From Thermoplasmata archaeon (GTDB lineage: Archaea; Thermoplasmatota; Thermoplasmata; Lutacidiplasmatales; UBA184), in assembly GCA_030040865.1 (NCBI GenBank), contig JASHSX010000177.1:1-9329 (forward strand): DNA of 9,329 nt. Direction: 5' to 3'. The position numbers were made by a program, and so were the translations under genes. Within the stretch, counting starts at the first letter, position 1; each line of letters opens with the position of its first letter. The notes beneath the pieces are model-generated. The model was not told where the DNA came from, searched no databases, and was given only the letters and a program-made list of their open reading frames with translations. Shown here in pieces: positions 1 through 7,524 of the stretch.

Positions 1-3
1 CTC

Positions 4-2541
4 GTGGAGGACGTGCGGGGATGGATTTCCCGCGGTGATCTGGCAGGTGCGTCGGCTTCGCTCGACCTTGAGGAACGATACCTGAAAGGGCGTCTCGGAG
101 TCGCCCCGGTCCCGGCCCCCCGTCCGAGCGTGGACGACTCAACCTCGGCCGCACCCGTCTTCAGTTCGTCGAGTGGGCCCCTCGGACCCCGGGCTTCAGA
201 GGTCGGTCCGGCCGCGCGACTGCCTCGGAGACGTCGCTTGAACGTCCCCGAGGACCTGAAGATACGACTCGCGATCTCGGTAGTCCTAGGCGCCCTATTC
301 AGTGTGATTCTGGCCGCCGCCGCTCACGGTCGCCTTCTTTACGGGGCAGACCTCGCCGGAATCTACAACCCCGGCGACTTCCTCTACAGGCCGAACGTGG
401 ACTCGGCCTTGCCGTCTCTGGTCGCGCTGCTGACCGGCTCCAATCCTTACGCAACCTTCTACGTGTCACTGGCGCTCGAAGCAGCGGTCGCGGCGTACTG
501 TGCGCAACTCCTTGCCTATCACTTCGCCAAAGTGCGTTATCACGGCCTCCAGCTCTGGGGTGTTCAATTCGCCTGCGCCGCGCTCTATCTCGGGAATCCG
601 TCCATCCTAGCGTTCGGGACTCAGTCGCTGCTGTCGAACGTCCTGATCAGCACGGACGCACTCTTGGCTTTCTTCGCAATCGTCATCGAAATCGTACGGG
701 ACTTCAACCGGGGACGGCCGCTCTCCCGCTGGACCGCGATCTGGCTCGGGCTCGCAATCGGGCTCTCCGCCCCGCAATCCTTCCCCAACTTGCTTCGGTA
801 CCAAGTTCTGATTTTGCTCTCGTTGCTCGCCGTAGCCGCGTTCCTGATCGTAAAGTACGGTCCTTGGGCCCGGCGCATACCGGGTGGGGAGCGAGTGCCG
901 ACCCGCTCCCTTGGGAGATTCGCGCTCTACTGTCTCCCGATCGCGGCCGTCCTGCTCGCCTACCCGCTATGGATTGCCGCAACGCAATACTTGTTTCAGA
1001 AGGGTTTGGTCGACTCGATCATCGCAAGTCAGCCCACGCTCGCCGCAGTCCAGTACAACACGTTCCCGTTCGTGATTCGTCTGATCGGGAAACCTACTTT
1101 TCACAACCTGCCCTACTCCGCTGGGTATCAGCAATTCACCCTCCAGGCGTTCGCATCCTGGCTGTGGCCTCTCGTTGCCCTCGGCGTTCCACTCGTGGCC
1201 ACCCTGGTAGATCGACCGAACTTCGTGGAGTGGCGTTGGGTCGTCGTTACGGAGTGCGTGGCGTGGCTCTCCATCGCGTGGGGCGGGGGGTCGAATCCTC
1301 CGTTCGGCTCCATCGTCGGAACGTTCACGGGGCTGCCCCGAGCGCAGGCAGCGTTTCCCCTGTACTTTCCTCAATTTGAGCCTCTTTCGTGGCTCTATGC
1401 CCTCCTCGCGTCAGTTTCTATCATCTGGATTGGCAGAAAACTCCACGATGCGATCGTCGTGCGAACCTCGACCCGGGTACCGTCGACGTCTGACGCAGGG
1501 GCCAGGACCACGGGGAGTCGCGGTCCCACAAGCCGTCGATCCACCCAAGCCAAGGTTGCCGCTGCCGCCTTCGTACTCATCGTGGTGACTCTGCTGCTCT
1601 GTGCAGACACCCCGGTCGTTACCGGCCAATCGCTGGTTTCTCGGGCCAATCTTCCTTCGGGTGGCTTCGTGATCCCCGGTGAGTACGGTGAGCTACGAAA
1701 TGTTCTCACGCGGGCCGGTGGTACTACCGTCGTTCTTCCGGGGATCGGCAGCAATTTCCAAACCAGCTGGAACTACTACGGTGACTCGTCCTTCTACCCG
1801 CTGTATCTCTATCCGGCCAAAGTCGTGACTCCCGCTTATTACGGGCCGTTCGGGATACTGAAGACGTCGAATGCGGAGAGTTATTCCAATCTGACCTCGC
1901 CGCTCGTGCCCGGTACGTCGGCCAACGTCTCCTCGCCGTTGGTCACGACACCGAAGGTGGTCGCGTCGGCAGCAACGCTCGCGTTTACTTGGAAGACCCG
2001 GAATGCCAGCGCGAGTTGGAGCGGAAGCCAGTGGCTAGGATTCACACTGACCTCGAATCAGACTGGCGCACTCGACGAGGCCATCGTCGCCGGAACGCTC
2101 TGGGCCGCCGTACTCTCGGAGTCCGGAAACAGCACAAAGCAACAGATGGCGAACTTCCAAGTGGGAGGCTCGTACGCCTCGATCGCGACCAACTCGTCCG
2201 ATTCCGTACAGGTCAGTCTCTTCCTTCCCTTCTCGGCAAGCGGTACCCTCACGCTCGGTAAGGTGGTCGGCGTGAAGGTCTGGTTCGAATCGCCGGTTCC
2301 TGGCGGCCAGCCTTCGCTTTCCCTCAGCGGGTTCAGCCTCTATCGAAACTCCGACGTCTCTGCGGGATGGGTCTCCTTGGCGTCGCAGTACGATCTAAAG
2401 TTCGTCCTGCTCGATACCACGATATTTCATGGAGAACTGCAGCCGATGAACTACGCCCGAGACTCGGTCGCGGCGATGGAGAGGACCAACGTGGCCGAGC
2501 CGTACTGGAGTTCTACGGACCTTCAGTTGCTCGAGCTTTGA
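4..2541 (+). CDS. Multi-pass membrane protein with sequon-rich ectodomain (putative GT-C glycosyltransferase), 5' end uncertain
   Basis: The frame is open to the window edge and the GTG at 4 has no room for a ribosome-binding site, so the true start may lie upstream. Numbered from that GTG, the product is 845 aa. Residues 1-87 are a hydrophilic, Ser/Pro-rich tail ending in a basic patch (RRRR at 75-78). Hydrophobic segments lie at about 88-107, 150-172, 185-204, 213-231, 243-257, 266-284, 304-325, 380-401, 411-427, 460-477 and 517-534. Eleven segments with N-in put the basic loops (285-303, 478-516) inside and residues 535-845 outside. The first outside loop carries acidic residues (D116, D125), as GT-C enzymes do. 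The ectodomain has a beta-rich, possibly jelly-roll part at about 650-782 and six N-X-S/T sequons (629, 641, 667, 685, 709, 730). Its end (YWSSTDLQLLEL) resembles the C-termini of YfhO/AftD-like proteins. No catalytic assignment is certain. It may instead be a structural or glycan-assembly membrane protein. Confidence 0.85.
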   Translation: MEDVRGWISRGDLAGASASLDLEERYLKGRLGVAPVPAPRPSVDDSTSAAPVFSSSSGPLGPRASEVGPAARLPRRRRLNVPEDLKIRLAISVVLGALFSVILAAAAHGRLLYGADLAGIYNPGDFLYRPNVDSALPSLVALLTGSNPYATFYVSLALEAAVAAYCAQLLAYHFAKVRYHGLQLWGVQFACAALYLGNPSILAFGTQSLLSNVLISTDALLAFFAIVIEIVRDFNRGRPLSRWTAIWLGLAIGLSAPQSFPNLLRYQVLILLSLLAVAAFLIVKYGPWARRIPGGERVPTRSLGRFALYCLPIAAVLLAYPLWIAATQYLFQKGLVDSIIASQPTLAAVQYNTFPFVIRLIGKPTFHNLPYSAGYQQFTLQAFASWLWPLVALGVPLVATLVDRPNFVEWRWVVVTECVAWLSIAWGGGSNPPFGSIVGTFTGLPRAQAAFPLYFPQFEPLSWLYALLASVSIIWIGRKLHDAIVVRTSTRVPSTSDAGARTTGSRGPTSRRSTQAKVAAAAFVLIVVTLLLCADTPVVTGQSLVSRANLPSGGFVIPGEYGELRNVLTRAGGTTVVLPGIGSNFQTSWNYYGDSSFYPLYLYPAKVVTPAYYGPFGILKTSNAESYSNLTSPLVPGTSANVSSPLVTTPKVVASAATLAFTWKTRNASASWSGSQWLGFTLTSNQTGALDEAIVAGTLWAAVLSESGNSTKQQMANFQVGGSYASIATNSSDSVQVSLFLPFSASGTLTLGKVVGVKVWFESPVPGGQPSLSLSGFSLYRNSDVSAGWVSLASQYDLKFVLLDTTIFHGELQPMNYARDSVAAMERTNVAEPYWSSTDLQLLEL

Positions 2542-2582
2542 CAAGCGTCGTTCCAGCGGGAATCCTGCGTTCTCCCCGACCG

Positions 2583-2657
2583 GCGGGAGGGTCGAACTCT
2601 TCTCGGAGCCCCTCTTCGAGTCTGACCGCTCTCCCGCGGGCCCTCGCCAAATTTTTT
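2583..2657 (+). terminator. Long imperfect stem-loop followed by a T6 run
   Basis: Downstream of the membrane-protein stop, 2583-2589 (GCGGGAG) pairs perfectly with 2631-2637 (CTCCCGC). Inside it, 2590-2599 pairs with 2618-2627 apart from one G-U pair and one A-C mismatch, leaving a 3-nt bulge and an 18-nt loop. A run of six T follows at 2652-2657, 14 nt beyond the stem. This could be the transcription end of the upstream gene, since T-runs terminate archaeal RNA polymerase. The distance from stem to T-run is long for a bacterial intrinsic terminator. It could also be a 3'-UTR structure. Confidence 0.35.
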
Positions 2658-2659
2658 AG
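2648..2659 (+). promoter_or_regulatory. AT-rich TATA-like box before the nucleotide-sugar operon
   Basis: The stretch CAAATTTTTTAG is a striking AT island in GC-rich sequence. Its centre is about 36 nt before the TTG at 2690. An archaeal TATA box usually sits about 26 nt before the transcription start, so transcription would begin near 2680 and leave a very short leader. That leader would lose part of the GGAGG site, so promoter and terminator readings of this tract compete. Confidence 0.3.
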
Positions 2660-2676
2660 GACCGTTCGTGCTCGTT

Positions 2677-2681
2677 GGAGG
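2677..2681 (+). promoter_or_regulatory. Ribosome-binding site fixing the TTG start of uxs
   Basis: GGAGG lies 8 nt before the TTG at 2690. An in-frame TTG at 2675 overlaps this site and would add only five residues before the Rossmann strand. The spacing therefore favours 2690. Confidence 0.5.
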
Positions 2682-2689
2682 CGAGTACA

Positions 2690-3646
2690 TTGGCGAGCGC
2701 GGTCATCACCGGAGCGGCAGGGTTCCTCGGATCCAATCTCGTAGATCTTCTGCTCGCGAAGCATTGGGAGGTCACCGGTATCGACAATCTCGTTACCGGA
2801 AGAACCGTGAACCTCGCGAAGGCTCGGCAGAGTCGACGCTTTCGATTCTGCCGGGCGGACCTCGCGACTCTGAAGCGCATTCCGCGTGCGGATCAGTACC
2901 TTCACCTCGCGAGCCCGGCTTCGCCGCCCGCCTACCAGCGCGATCCTATCGGCACACTGATGGTGAATGCTGCGGGAACGCAGCGCGTTCTCGAGTCGGC
3001 CCGTCGCGCCGACGCTCGAGTTCTCATTGCGTCTACCAGCGAGGTGTACGGAGATCCCGAGGTTCACCCACAGCGAGAGGGATACTGGGGACACGTGAAC
3101 CCCGTAGGAATCCGAAGCTGCTACGACGAGGGAAAGCGATTTGCCGAGGCGCTCGCCGTGGCCTACCGTCGGCGGTACGGACTTGACGTGCGGATCGCGC
3201 GAATCTTCAACACGTATGGACCGAGGATGGACCCGCAGGACGGTCGGGTCGTCTCCAATTTCATCGTGCAAGGCATCCGCGGCGAGCCGTTCACGGTGTA
3301 CGGCACCGGTCGGCAGACGCGCTCGTTCTGCTATGTTTCCGATATGATTCGGGGGCTCTACTTGCTACAGACGGCTCCGCCGTCCGTTCCTACACCAATG
3401 AACCTGGGCAATCCGCACGAGATTTCGATCCGAAATGCGGCCCGGATCGTAGCACGAACCCTGCAGATTCCCGAACGGGTACGATTCGAGCCGCTCCCTG
3501 AGGACGATCCGAAACAGCGCTCTCCGAACATACGCGCGGCGCGACGCTACCTCGGGTGGACGCCCCGGGTCCCGTTCGAGCGCGGGGTGATCGAGACCGC
3601 ATCGTACTTCCGAGGTCTCGGAATCGGACGGAGAGTACCCCGGTGA
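2690..3646 (+). CDS. uxs: UDP-glucuronate decarboxylase (UDP-xylose synthase)
   Basis: This extended short-chain dehydrogenase/reductase (318 aa) converts UDP-glucuronate to UDP-xylose and CO2 through an NAD-bound 4-keto intermediate in the cytoplasm. The N-terminal nucleotide-binding motif is GAAGFLGS at residues 8-15. Family-typical stretches follow: HLASPASPPAY at 72-82, STSEVYGDP at 115-123, VNPVGIRSCYDEGKR at 136-150, RIFNTYGPRM at 171-180, DGRVVSNFI at 184-192 and RQTRSFCYV at 208-216. The catalytic residues are T116/S117, E118, Y145 and K149 (YxxxK). The combination of the RSCYDEGKR block with DGRVVSNF marks a UDP-glucuronate decarboxylase rather than GalE or dTDP-glucose dehydratase. 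The length is normal for the soluble enzyme without a membrane anchor. Its TGA overlaps the GTG start of ugd by 4 nt. It is the first gene of the operon but the last step of the pathway. Confidence 0.93.
   Translation: MASAVITGAAGFLGSNLVDLLLAKHWEVTGIDNLVTGRTVNLAKARQSRRFRFCRADLATLKRIPRADQYLHLASPASPPAYQRDPIGTLMVNAAGTQRVLESARRADARVLIASTSEVYGDPEVHPQREGYWGHVNPVGIRSCYDEGKRFAEALAVAYRRRYGLDVRIARIFNTYGPRMDPQDGRVVSNFIVQGIRGEPFTVYGTGRQTRSFCYVSDMIRGLYLLQTAPPSVPTPMNLGNPHEISIRNAARIVARTLQIPERVRFEPLPEDDPKQRSPNIRAARRYLGWTPRVPFERGVIETASYFRGLGIGRRVPR
3630..3635 (+). promoter_or_regulatory. Ribosome-binding site of ugd inside the end of uxs
   Basis: GGAGAG lies 7 nt before the GTG at 3643, within the last codons of uxs. 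It supports the 3643 start over the longer open frame that begins near 3556, and it suggests coupled translation. Confidence 0.6.
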
Positions 3647-5013
3647 CCGCGGGTTCCAGTCGGGGTCTTCGGATCGGGGTTTCGGGCCTTGGGTACATGG
3701 GACTCGCCTCGGGTCTCGCGTTCTCTGCGCGGGGGCACCGGCTGGTCGGTTACGATGTAAAATCCGAGGTTCGTTCGGCCGTGCGCCGCGGAGAGACCCC
3801 GTTCACCGAACCGGGACTCGATCGCCTGCTCAGAGAGCAGGTCCGCTCCGGCCGGTTTCGGGTTGTCGACTCGGTCGATGAGCTTGTTCGCGACGTCGAA
3901 GGGATCTTCGTCTGCGTACCGACCCCCAGCCGTCCGAACGGTCGAATCGATTTGGGACCCCTGAAGCGGAGTGCCCGCGAAATCGGTTCCGCGATCCGCA
4001 CGGTCCGCGGCTTTCGGCTCGTTGCCGTCAAAAGCACGGTCGTTCCCGGAACGACGGAGGCGGTTGTCGCGCCCATTCTCCGGCGCACTTCGCGTCGGGG
4101 CCCTAGGGACCTCGGGGTGGCGGTCAATCCTGAGTTCCTCGCCGAGGGGTCTATGGTGCACGACGCGCTGGAACCGGACCGTATCGTTCTGGGGACGTCC
4201 GATCCGCGCTCCCGGGAGTGGCTACACCGGGCCTATCGACCGTTTCCCTCCCCCGTGTTCACGCTCTCTCCGTCCGGAGCCGAATTGGTCAAGTACGCGG
4301 CAAATTCGTTCCTAGCCCTCAAGGTCTCCTTCGCCAACGAAATCGGGCGAATCGCAGCGGAGGTCGGCGTTAACGTCGACGACGTGGTGGCCGCCGTCGG
4401 GCACGATCCGCGAATCGGAAGCAGATTCTTCCGTGCCGGTCCGGGGTTTGGCGGTAGCTGCTTCGACAAGGACGTACGGGCGCTCGTTACGCGGTGCCGG
4501 GAACTGGGCTTTCGGTTCCGCGCGGGCGAGGTCGCCCTAAAAATCAACGACGAGCAGCTGGAGTACGTTTTCGATCGAGTCCGGGAAGTGGTCGGGTCGC
4601 TTCGGGGGAAGCGCCTGGCGCTTCTGGGGCTCTCGTTCAAGGCCGGAACCGATGACGTTCGCGAAACCCGCGCCCTGCCGATCGCGGAGCGGCTCGTGGC
4701 GGCCGGGACGACGGTTCGCGCGCACGATCCGGTTGCGATGCCGAGGTTCGGCCGGGTCTGGGCGGCGGCTTCGGGTCCGCGACGGCGGAAACTGAAGCTG
4801 TGTGTGAGCGTAGAGCGAGCGCTTACCGGCGCGGACGCCGCGATCCTCCAAACCGACTGGCCCGAATATGGCCGATGGCCCCCAAAGTGGTCGAAGAGAA
4901 TGCGACGTCCGGTCCTCGTGGACCTCCGCCGGTTCGTGAAACCCGAGGTCGCTCGACGCGCGGGTCTCGAGCTCGTACGCCTCGGAGACGGAACGAGGCC
5001 GCCGGCGCGATGA
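3643..5013 (+). CDS. ugd: UDP-glucose 6-dehydrogenase
   Basis: This 456-aa cytoplasmic enzyme oxidises UDP-glucose to UDP-glucuronate with two NAD+. The NAD-binding motif is GLGYMG at residues 15-20, followed by the acidic end of strand two (YDVK, 37-40). Other family blocks are CVPTPSRPNG (91-100), VKSTVVPGTT (129-138), NPEFLAEG (162-169), ELVKYAANSF (214-223), the catalytic Cys block FGGSCFDKD with C273, and the C-terminal-domain block LGLSFKAGTDDVRET (328-342). The Cys block usually reads GGSCFPKD or GGSCFQKD, so D275 is unusual. The enzyme could in principle act on another NDP-sugar such as UDP-ManNAc or GDP-mannose, but neighbours making UDP-Glc and using UDP-GlcA point to UDP-glucose. 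The GTG start overlaps the uxs stop (GTGA), and its own stop overlaps the galU start (ATGA at 5010-5013). An N-terminal extension to 3556 would run through uxs and is rejected. Confidence 0.92.
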   Translation: MTAGSSRGLRIGVSGLGYMGLASGLAFSARGHRLVGYDVKSEVRSAVRRGETPFTEPGLDRLLREQVRSGRFRVVDSVDELVRDVEGIFVCVPTPSRPNGRIDLGPLKRSAREIGSAIRTVRGFRLVAVKSTVVPGTTEAVVAPILRRTSRRGPRDLGVAVNPEFLAEGSMVHDALEPDRIVLGTSDPRSREWLHRAYRPFPSPVFTLSPSGAELVKYAANSFLALKVSFANEIGRIAAEVGVNVDDVVAAVGHDPRIGSRFFRAGPGFGGSCFDKDVRALVTRCRELGFRFRAGEVALKINDEQLEYVFDRVREVVGSLRGKRLALLGLSFKAGTDDVRETRALPIAERLVAAGTTVRAHDPVAMPRFGRVWAAASGPRRRKLKLCVSVERALTGADAAILQTDWPEYGRWPPKWSKRMRRPVLVDLRRFVKPEVARRAGLELVRLGDGTRPPAR

Positions 5014-5873
5014 AAGTTGTCATACCGGCCGCTGGTCTTGGGACCCGCTTTCTACCGGCCACCAAAAGCCAGCCGAAAGAGATGCTGCCGATCGTCGACC
5101 GGCCGATCATCCAGTACGTGGTCGAGGAGGCGGTGGCGGCCGGTGCCGACGACATCCTGATCGTGACGGGGCGCGGAAAGCGAGCGATTGAGGACCACTT
5201 CGACCAGAGTCCCGAACTCGCCCGATGGAGCGACCTCCCAGAGCTGAGGCATCTCGAGGAACTGAGCCAGCGGGCGCGGCTCCACTTCGTGAGGCAACGC
5301 GAGCCCAACGGCTTGGCCGGAGCCATTGAGTGCGCCCGTCGCCACACAGGGAACGAGCCGTTCGGGGTTCTCCTCGGGGACACGATCAACGTCTGCGACC
5401 CTCCGCTCCTCAAACAGCTCTGGAAACGTCATCTCGCGACCCACGCCTCCATCTTGGCGATCGAGCCGGTCCCCGATGAGAAAGTGAAAGACTACGGGAT
5501 CATCGGTGGTCCGGAGATCGAACCCGGAGTATTCCGGTGCGACCGGCTGGTCGAGAAACCGGCATTGAAGGACGCGCCTAGCCGACTCGGCATCACTGGG
5601 GCGTACGTCCTAGAGCCCGCCATCTACGACGCCATCGATCGAACGGCGCCCGGCGTCAATGGCGAGGTTCAGCTTACCGACGCGCTCCAACTGCTCGCCC
5701 GCGAGCACCCAGTGTACGCGGTGACGTTCACGGGAACCCGGTACGACATTGGCGACCGCTACTTGTGGATCAAGACGAATTTGGAGTTCGCTATGCGATC
5801 CCCCGAGCTGCGCGCCCGACTTCGCCCGGTGATCGAATCCCTGGTGCGCGAGTCGATCCCGCCCAGGACCTAG
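5010..5873 (+). CDS. galU: UTP--glucose-1-phosphate uridylyltransferase
   Basis: This 287-aa nucleotidyltransferase makes UDP-glucose and pyrophosphate from UTP and glucose-1-phosphate in the cytoplasm, feeding the two enzymes encoded upstream. The nucleotide-binding loop is AAGLGTRFLPATKSQPKEM (7-25). Next come IVDRPIIQYVVEEA (28-41), the metal-site block LLGDT with D124, VEKP (181-184, K183), GITGAYVL (194-201), EVQLTDA (219-225) and RYDIGD (244-249). Length and motif order are those of GalU, not of RmlA, which lacks the KEMLP/YDIGD pattern. The usual GLGHA block reads GLAGA (101-105), losing the His. The ATG overlaps the ugd stop as ATGA, and only a weak GAGG precedes it (4995-4998), so translation is probably coupled to ugd. 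It is the first biochemical step but the last gene of the operon. Confidence 0.94.
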   Translation: MKVVIPAAGLGTRFLPATKSQPKEMLPIVDRPIIQYVVEEAVAAGADDILIVTGRGKRAIEDHFDQSPELARWSDLPELRHLEELSQRARLHFVRQREPNGLAGAIECARRHTGNEPFGVLLGDTINVCDPPLLKQLWKRHLATHASILAIEPVPDEKVKDYGIIGGPEIEPGVFRCDRLVEKPALKDAPSRLGITGAYVLEPAIYDAIDRTAPGVNGEVQLTDALQLLAREHPVYAVTFTGTRYDIGDRYLWIKTNLEFAMRSPELRARLRPVIESLVRESIPPRT

Positions 5874-5912
5874 CCTCCGAATTCCGACGCTTTCGGTTCT
5901 CGCCCGGGCCCT

Positions 5913-5944
5913 GCCGGTCCGATCGTGGAAGTTGATCGGCCGGC
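5913..5944. terminator. Hairpin between convergent genes
   Basis: Positions 5913-5917 (GCCGG) pair with 5940-5944, and 5919-5924 (CCGATC) pair with 5934-5939. That gives 11 base pairs, one bulged T and a 9-nt loop. It sits in the 96-bp space between the end of galU and the end of the opposite-strand sulfatase-like gene, where it could end transcripts from both sides. No T-run follows on either strand, so the terminator role is inferred from structure and position only. Confidence 0.3.
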
Positions 5945-5969
5945 GCGAGGGGCGGCAGGTCCCCGTTCG

Positions 5970-7487
5970 TCAGACGCCGTATCCCCAGGACTCCAGACGG
6001 TCGGACACTTCGGCCGAGACCGATGACGAGCCGTGCCGTACGAGGAGGTCAGAATACTGCTCCGCATCGGCCAATATCCGGGCCCGAGCGCGCTCCCTCT
6101 CCTGGTCGCTCGCAGCCACTCCGTCTAGAGAGGCGGCCGTCGCCGACGCTTCGGCGAGACGGCGGGAGGCAAGGTCGTAGGTCCATTTCGAAGAGCCCTC
6201 GTAGGCAACGATCCGATGCCGCTGAGACGTCTCCTGTCTCAGGACGCGAGGATTCACAATACCGTCCAGGTGTCGGGCCGGGAGCCCATCGCTGAGCGCC
6301 CAGACCGGATCGGGCCGGTCCTGGGACATCAGATCCGAAAGCAGTCGGCCCCGATAATCCCCGGTAGCCGGGACCCCGGCCGCTTCGAAGACCGTCGGGG
6401 CCAGGTCGACCAGGCTCGCCCAACCTCTCGCGGAACCCCCCGGCAACAGGCCCGGAAGGCGTGCGATGAGCGGAACCCGTAGGAGGCCGTCGTCGGTGCT
6501 GTTCATGTGGAATAGCCACCCTTCCTCGCCGAACGCCTGACCGTGGTCCGCTGTAATCAGGACGAGCGTTCGCTCGAGGTCGCGCTCGCGCGAGAAGTCC
6601 GATATCATCGTCTCGAGGCGGCGATCGAGCGAGCGAATCATCCCTCGGTAGAGCTGCCGAAGGGCCGCGAGCTCACCCGCATCCGGGACCCAGGTACCTT
6701 CGATCTGGTGCATGAAATCCTGCCGGACCATCGACGGGGTCCCGGCGATGGGGAAGAGGCGAGGAGGGGGCTCTCGGTAGTACGGCTCGTGGGCATCGTT
6801 CAGATGCATCGCGCAGAACAGCGGCTGGTCCTTCGGGACGTCGCGAAGAACTGCGCGAAGGGTCGGCTCGATCCACGGCGAAACCGACGTTCCCGGCGGA
6901 GATTCCGGATTCTTCAGTTTTTGCGCCAGAAGGCTGGCACGCTCGGCCAGTTCGGGGAACCGGAAGACCATACGAACCCCCCGGCGCATGAGTGTGCGAC
7001 GGCTGTACCGGCGCACGGAAGCAGAGCCCTCTCGTGAGTCAGCGGCCATTGCGTCGCCCCGCTCGCTCGGGGTGCTGCGGCGGAGGCGAAGGTACATCTC
7101 CCACCAGTCTCCGACGAAACGTCGATCGAAGCCCTGCGAGAGATTGGTCCGTGGCCCCACTACATTATTCGCCGAGAGGAGCACGGTAGCGTACCCTCGC
7201 GATCGAAGCCCCGATGCGACCGTCGGGACCCCCGGTTCGAGGGTAGACTGCCCCATCGCGGAGAGACCGTGTTGCCACGGATACTGACCGGTCATGATGC
7301 TCGCGACGGAGGGCAACGTCCAGGGTGCGGCGGCGACCGTACGCGGGAAGACCGCGGAGTCTCGAGAGAATCGACGCAGGAAGGGAAGGCTCGGGGCGAC
7401 CTCGCCCCCGTCGGAGAGGACTTCACCTCCGCGTACGGCGTCGAGAACGATGAGCAGGACGTCCGAACGTCCACCGTGCGGAGACAT
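5970..7487 (-). CDS. Sulfatase-like hydrolase (alkaline phosphatase superfamily), Thr at the nucleophile position
   Basis: The protein is 505 aa from the ATG at 7487; a GTG directly before it (7490) would add one residue. Numbered from the GTG, the N-terminus has the metal-binding strand VLLIVLDAVRGG with D17. The nucleophile region APWTLPSVASIMTGQY (55-70) follows. Then come MHLNDAHEPYY (228-238), LITADHGQAFGEEG (311-324, D315/H316) and FHMN (327-330, H328). This is the normal sulfatase metal-ligand order. The classic C/S-x-P-x-R motif reads T58-L-P-S-V, so formylglycine cannot form there. Thr nucleophiles are known in the superfamily's nucleotide phosphodiesterases and lipoteichoic acid synthases, so a phospho- or sulfo-ester hydrolase or transferase is possible. 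There is no signal peptide or membrane segment, suggesting a cytoplasmic protein. The C-terminus (RLESWGYGV) ends as sulfatases often do. It lies convergent to galU and divergent from the glycosyltransferase. The substrate is unknown. Confidence 0.85.
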   Translation of the reverse strand: MSPHGGRSDVLLIVLDAVRGGEVLSDGGEVAPSLPFLRRFSRDSAVFPRTVAAAPWTLPSVASIMTGQYPWQHGLSAMGQSTLEPGVPTVASGLRSRGYATVLLSANNVVGPRTNLSQGFDRRFVGDWWEMYLRLRRSTPSERGDAMAADSREGSASVRRYSRRTLMRRGVRMVFRFPELAERASLLAQKLKNPESPPGTSVSPWIEPTLRAVLRDVPKDQPLFCAMHLNDAHEPYYREPPPRLFPIAGTPSMVRQDFMHQIEGTWVPDAGELAALRQLYRGMIRSLDRRLETMISDFSRERDLERTLVLITADHGQAFGEEGWLFHMNSTDDGLLRVPLIARLPGLLPGGSARGWASLVDLAPTVFEAAGVPATGDYRGRLLSDLMSQDRPDPVWALSDGLPARHLDGIVNPRVLRQETSQRHRIVAYEGSSKWTYDLASRRLAEASATAASLDGVAASDQERERARARILADAEQYSDLLVRHGSSSVSAEVSDRLESWGYGV

Positions 7488-7524
7488 CACGAACTCTCAC
7501 GTCGTGTTCGGGGAACCGGCCCGG

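Noticed and set aside
864..1379. Plus- and minus-strand frames inside the membrane-protein gene (for example 864-1379 and 967-1374)
   Set aside because: They lie in alternate frames of a gene with clear membrane-segment and ectodomain organisation and have Arg-rich shadow composition.
2513..3271. Minus-strand open frame of 252 codons
   Set aside because: It lies opposite the strongly supported uxs gene and the stem-loop gap, has a basic low-complexity product, and shows no domain.
3556..3642. 29-codon N-terminal extension of ugd
   Set aside because: It overlaps uxs in another frame, and the GTG at 3643 has a well-placed GGAGAG and begins just before the Rossmann motif.
4800..5009. 70-codon N-terminal extension of galU
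   Set aside because: It overlaps ugd and is Arg/Pro-rich. The ATG at 5010 begins directly at the conserved MKVVIPAAGLGTR.
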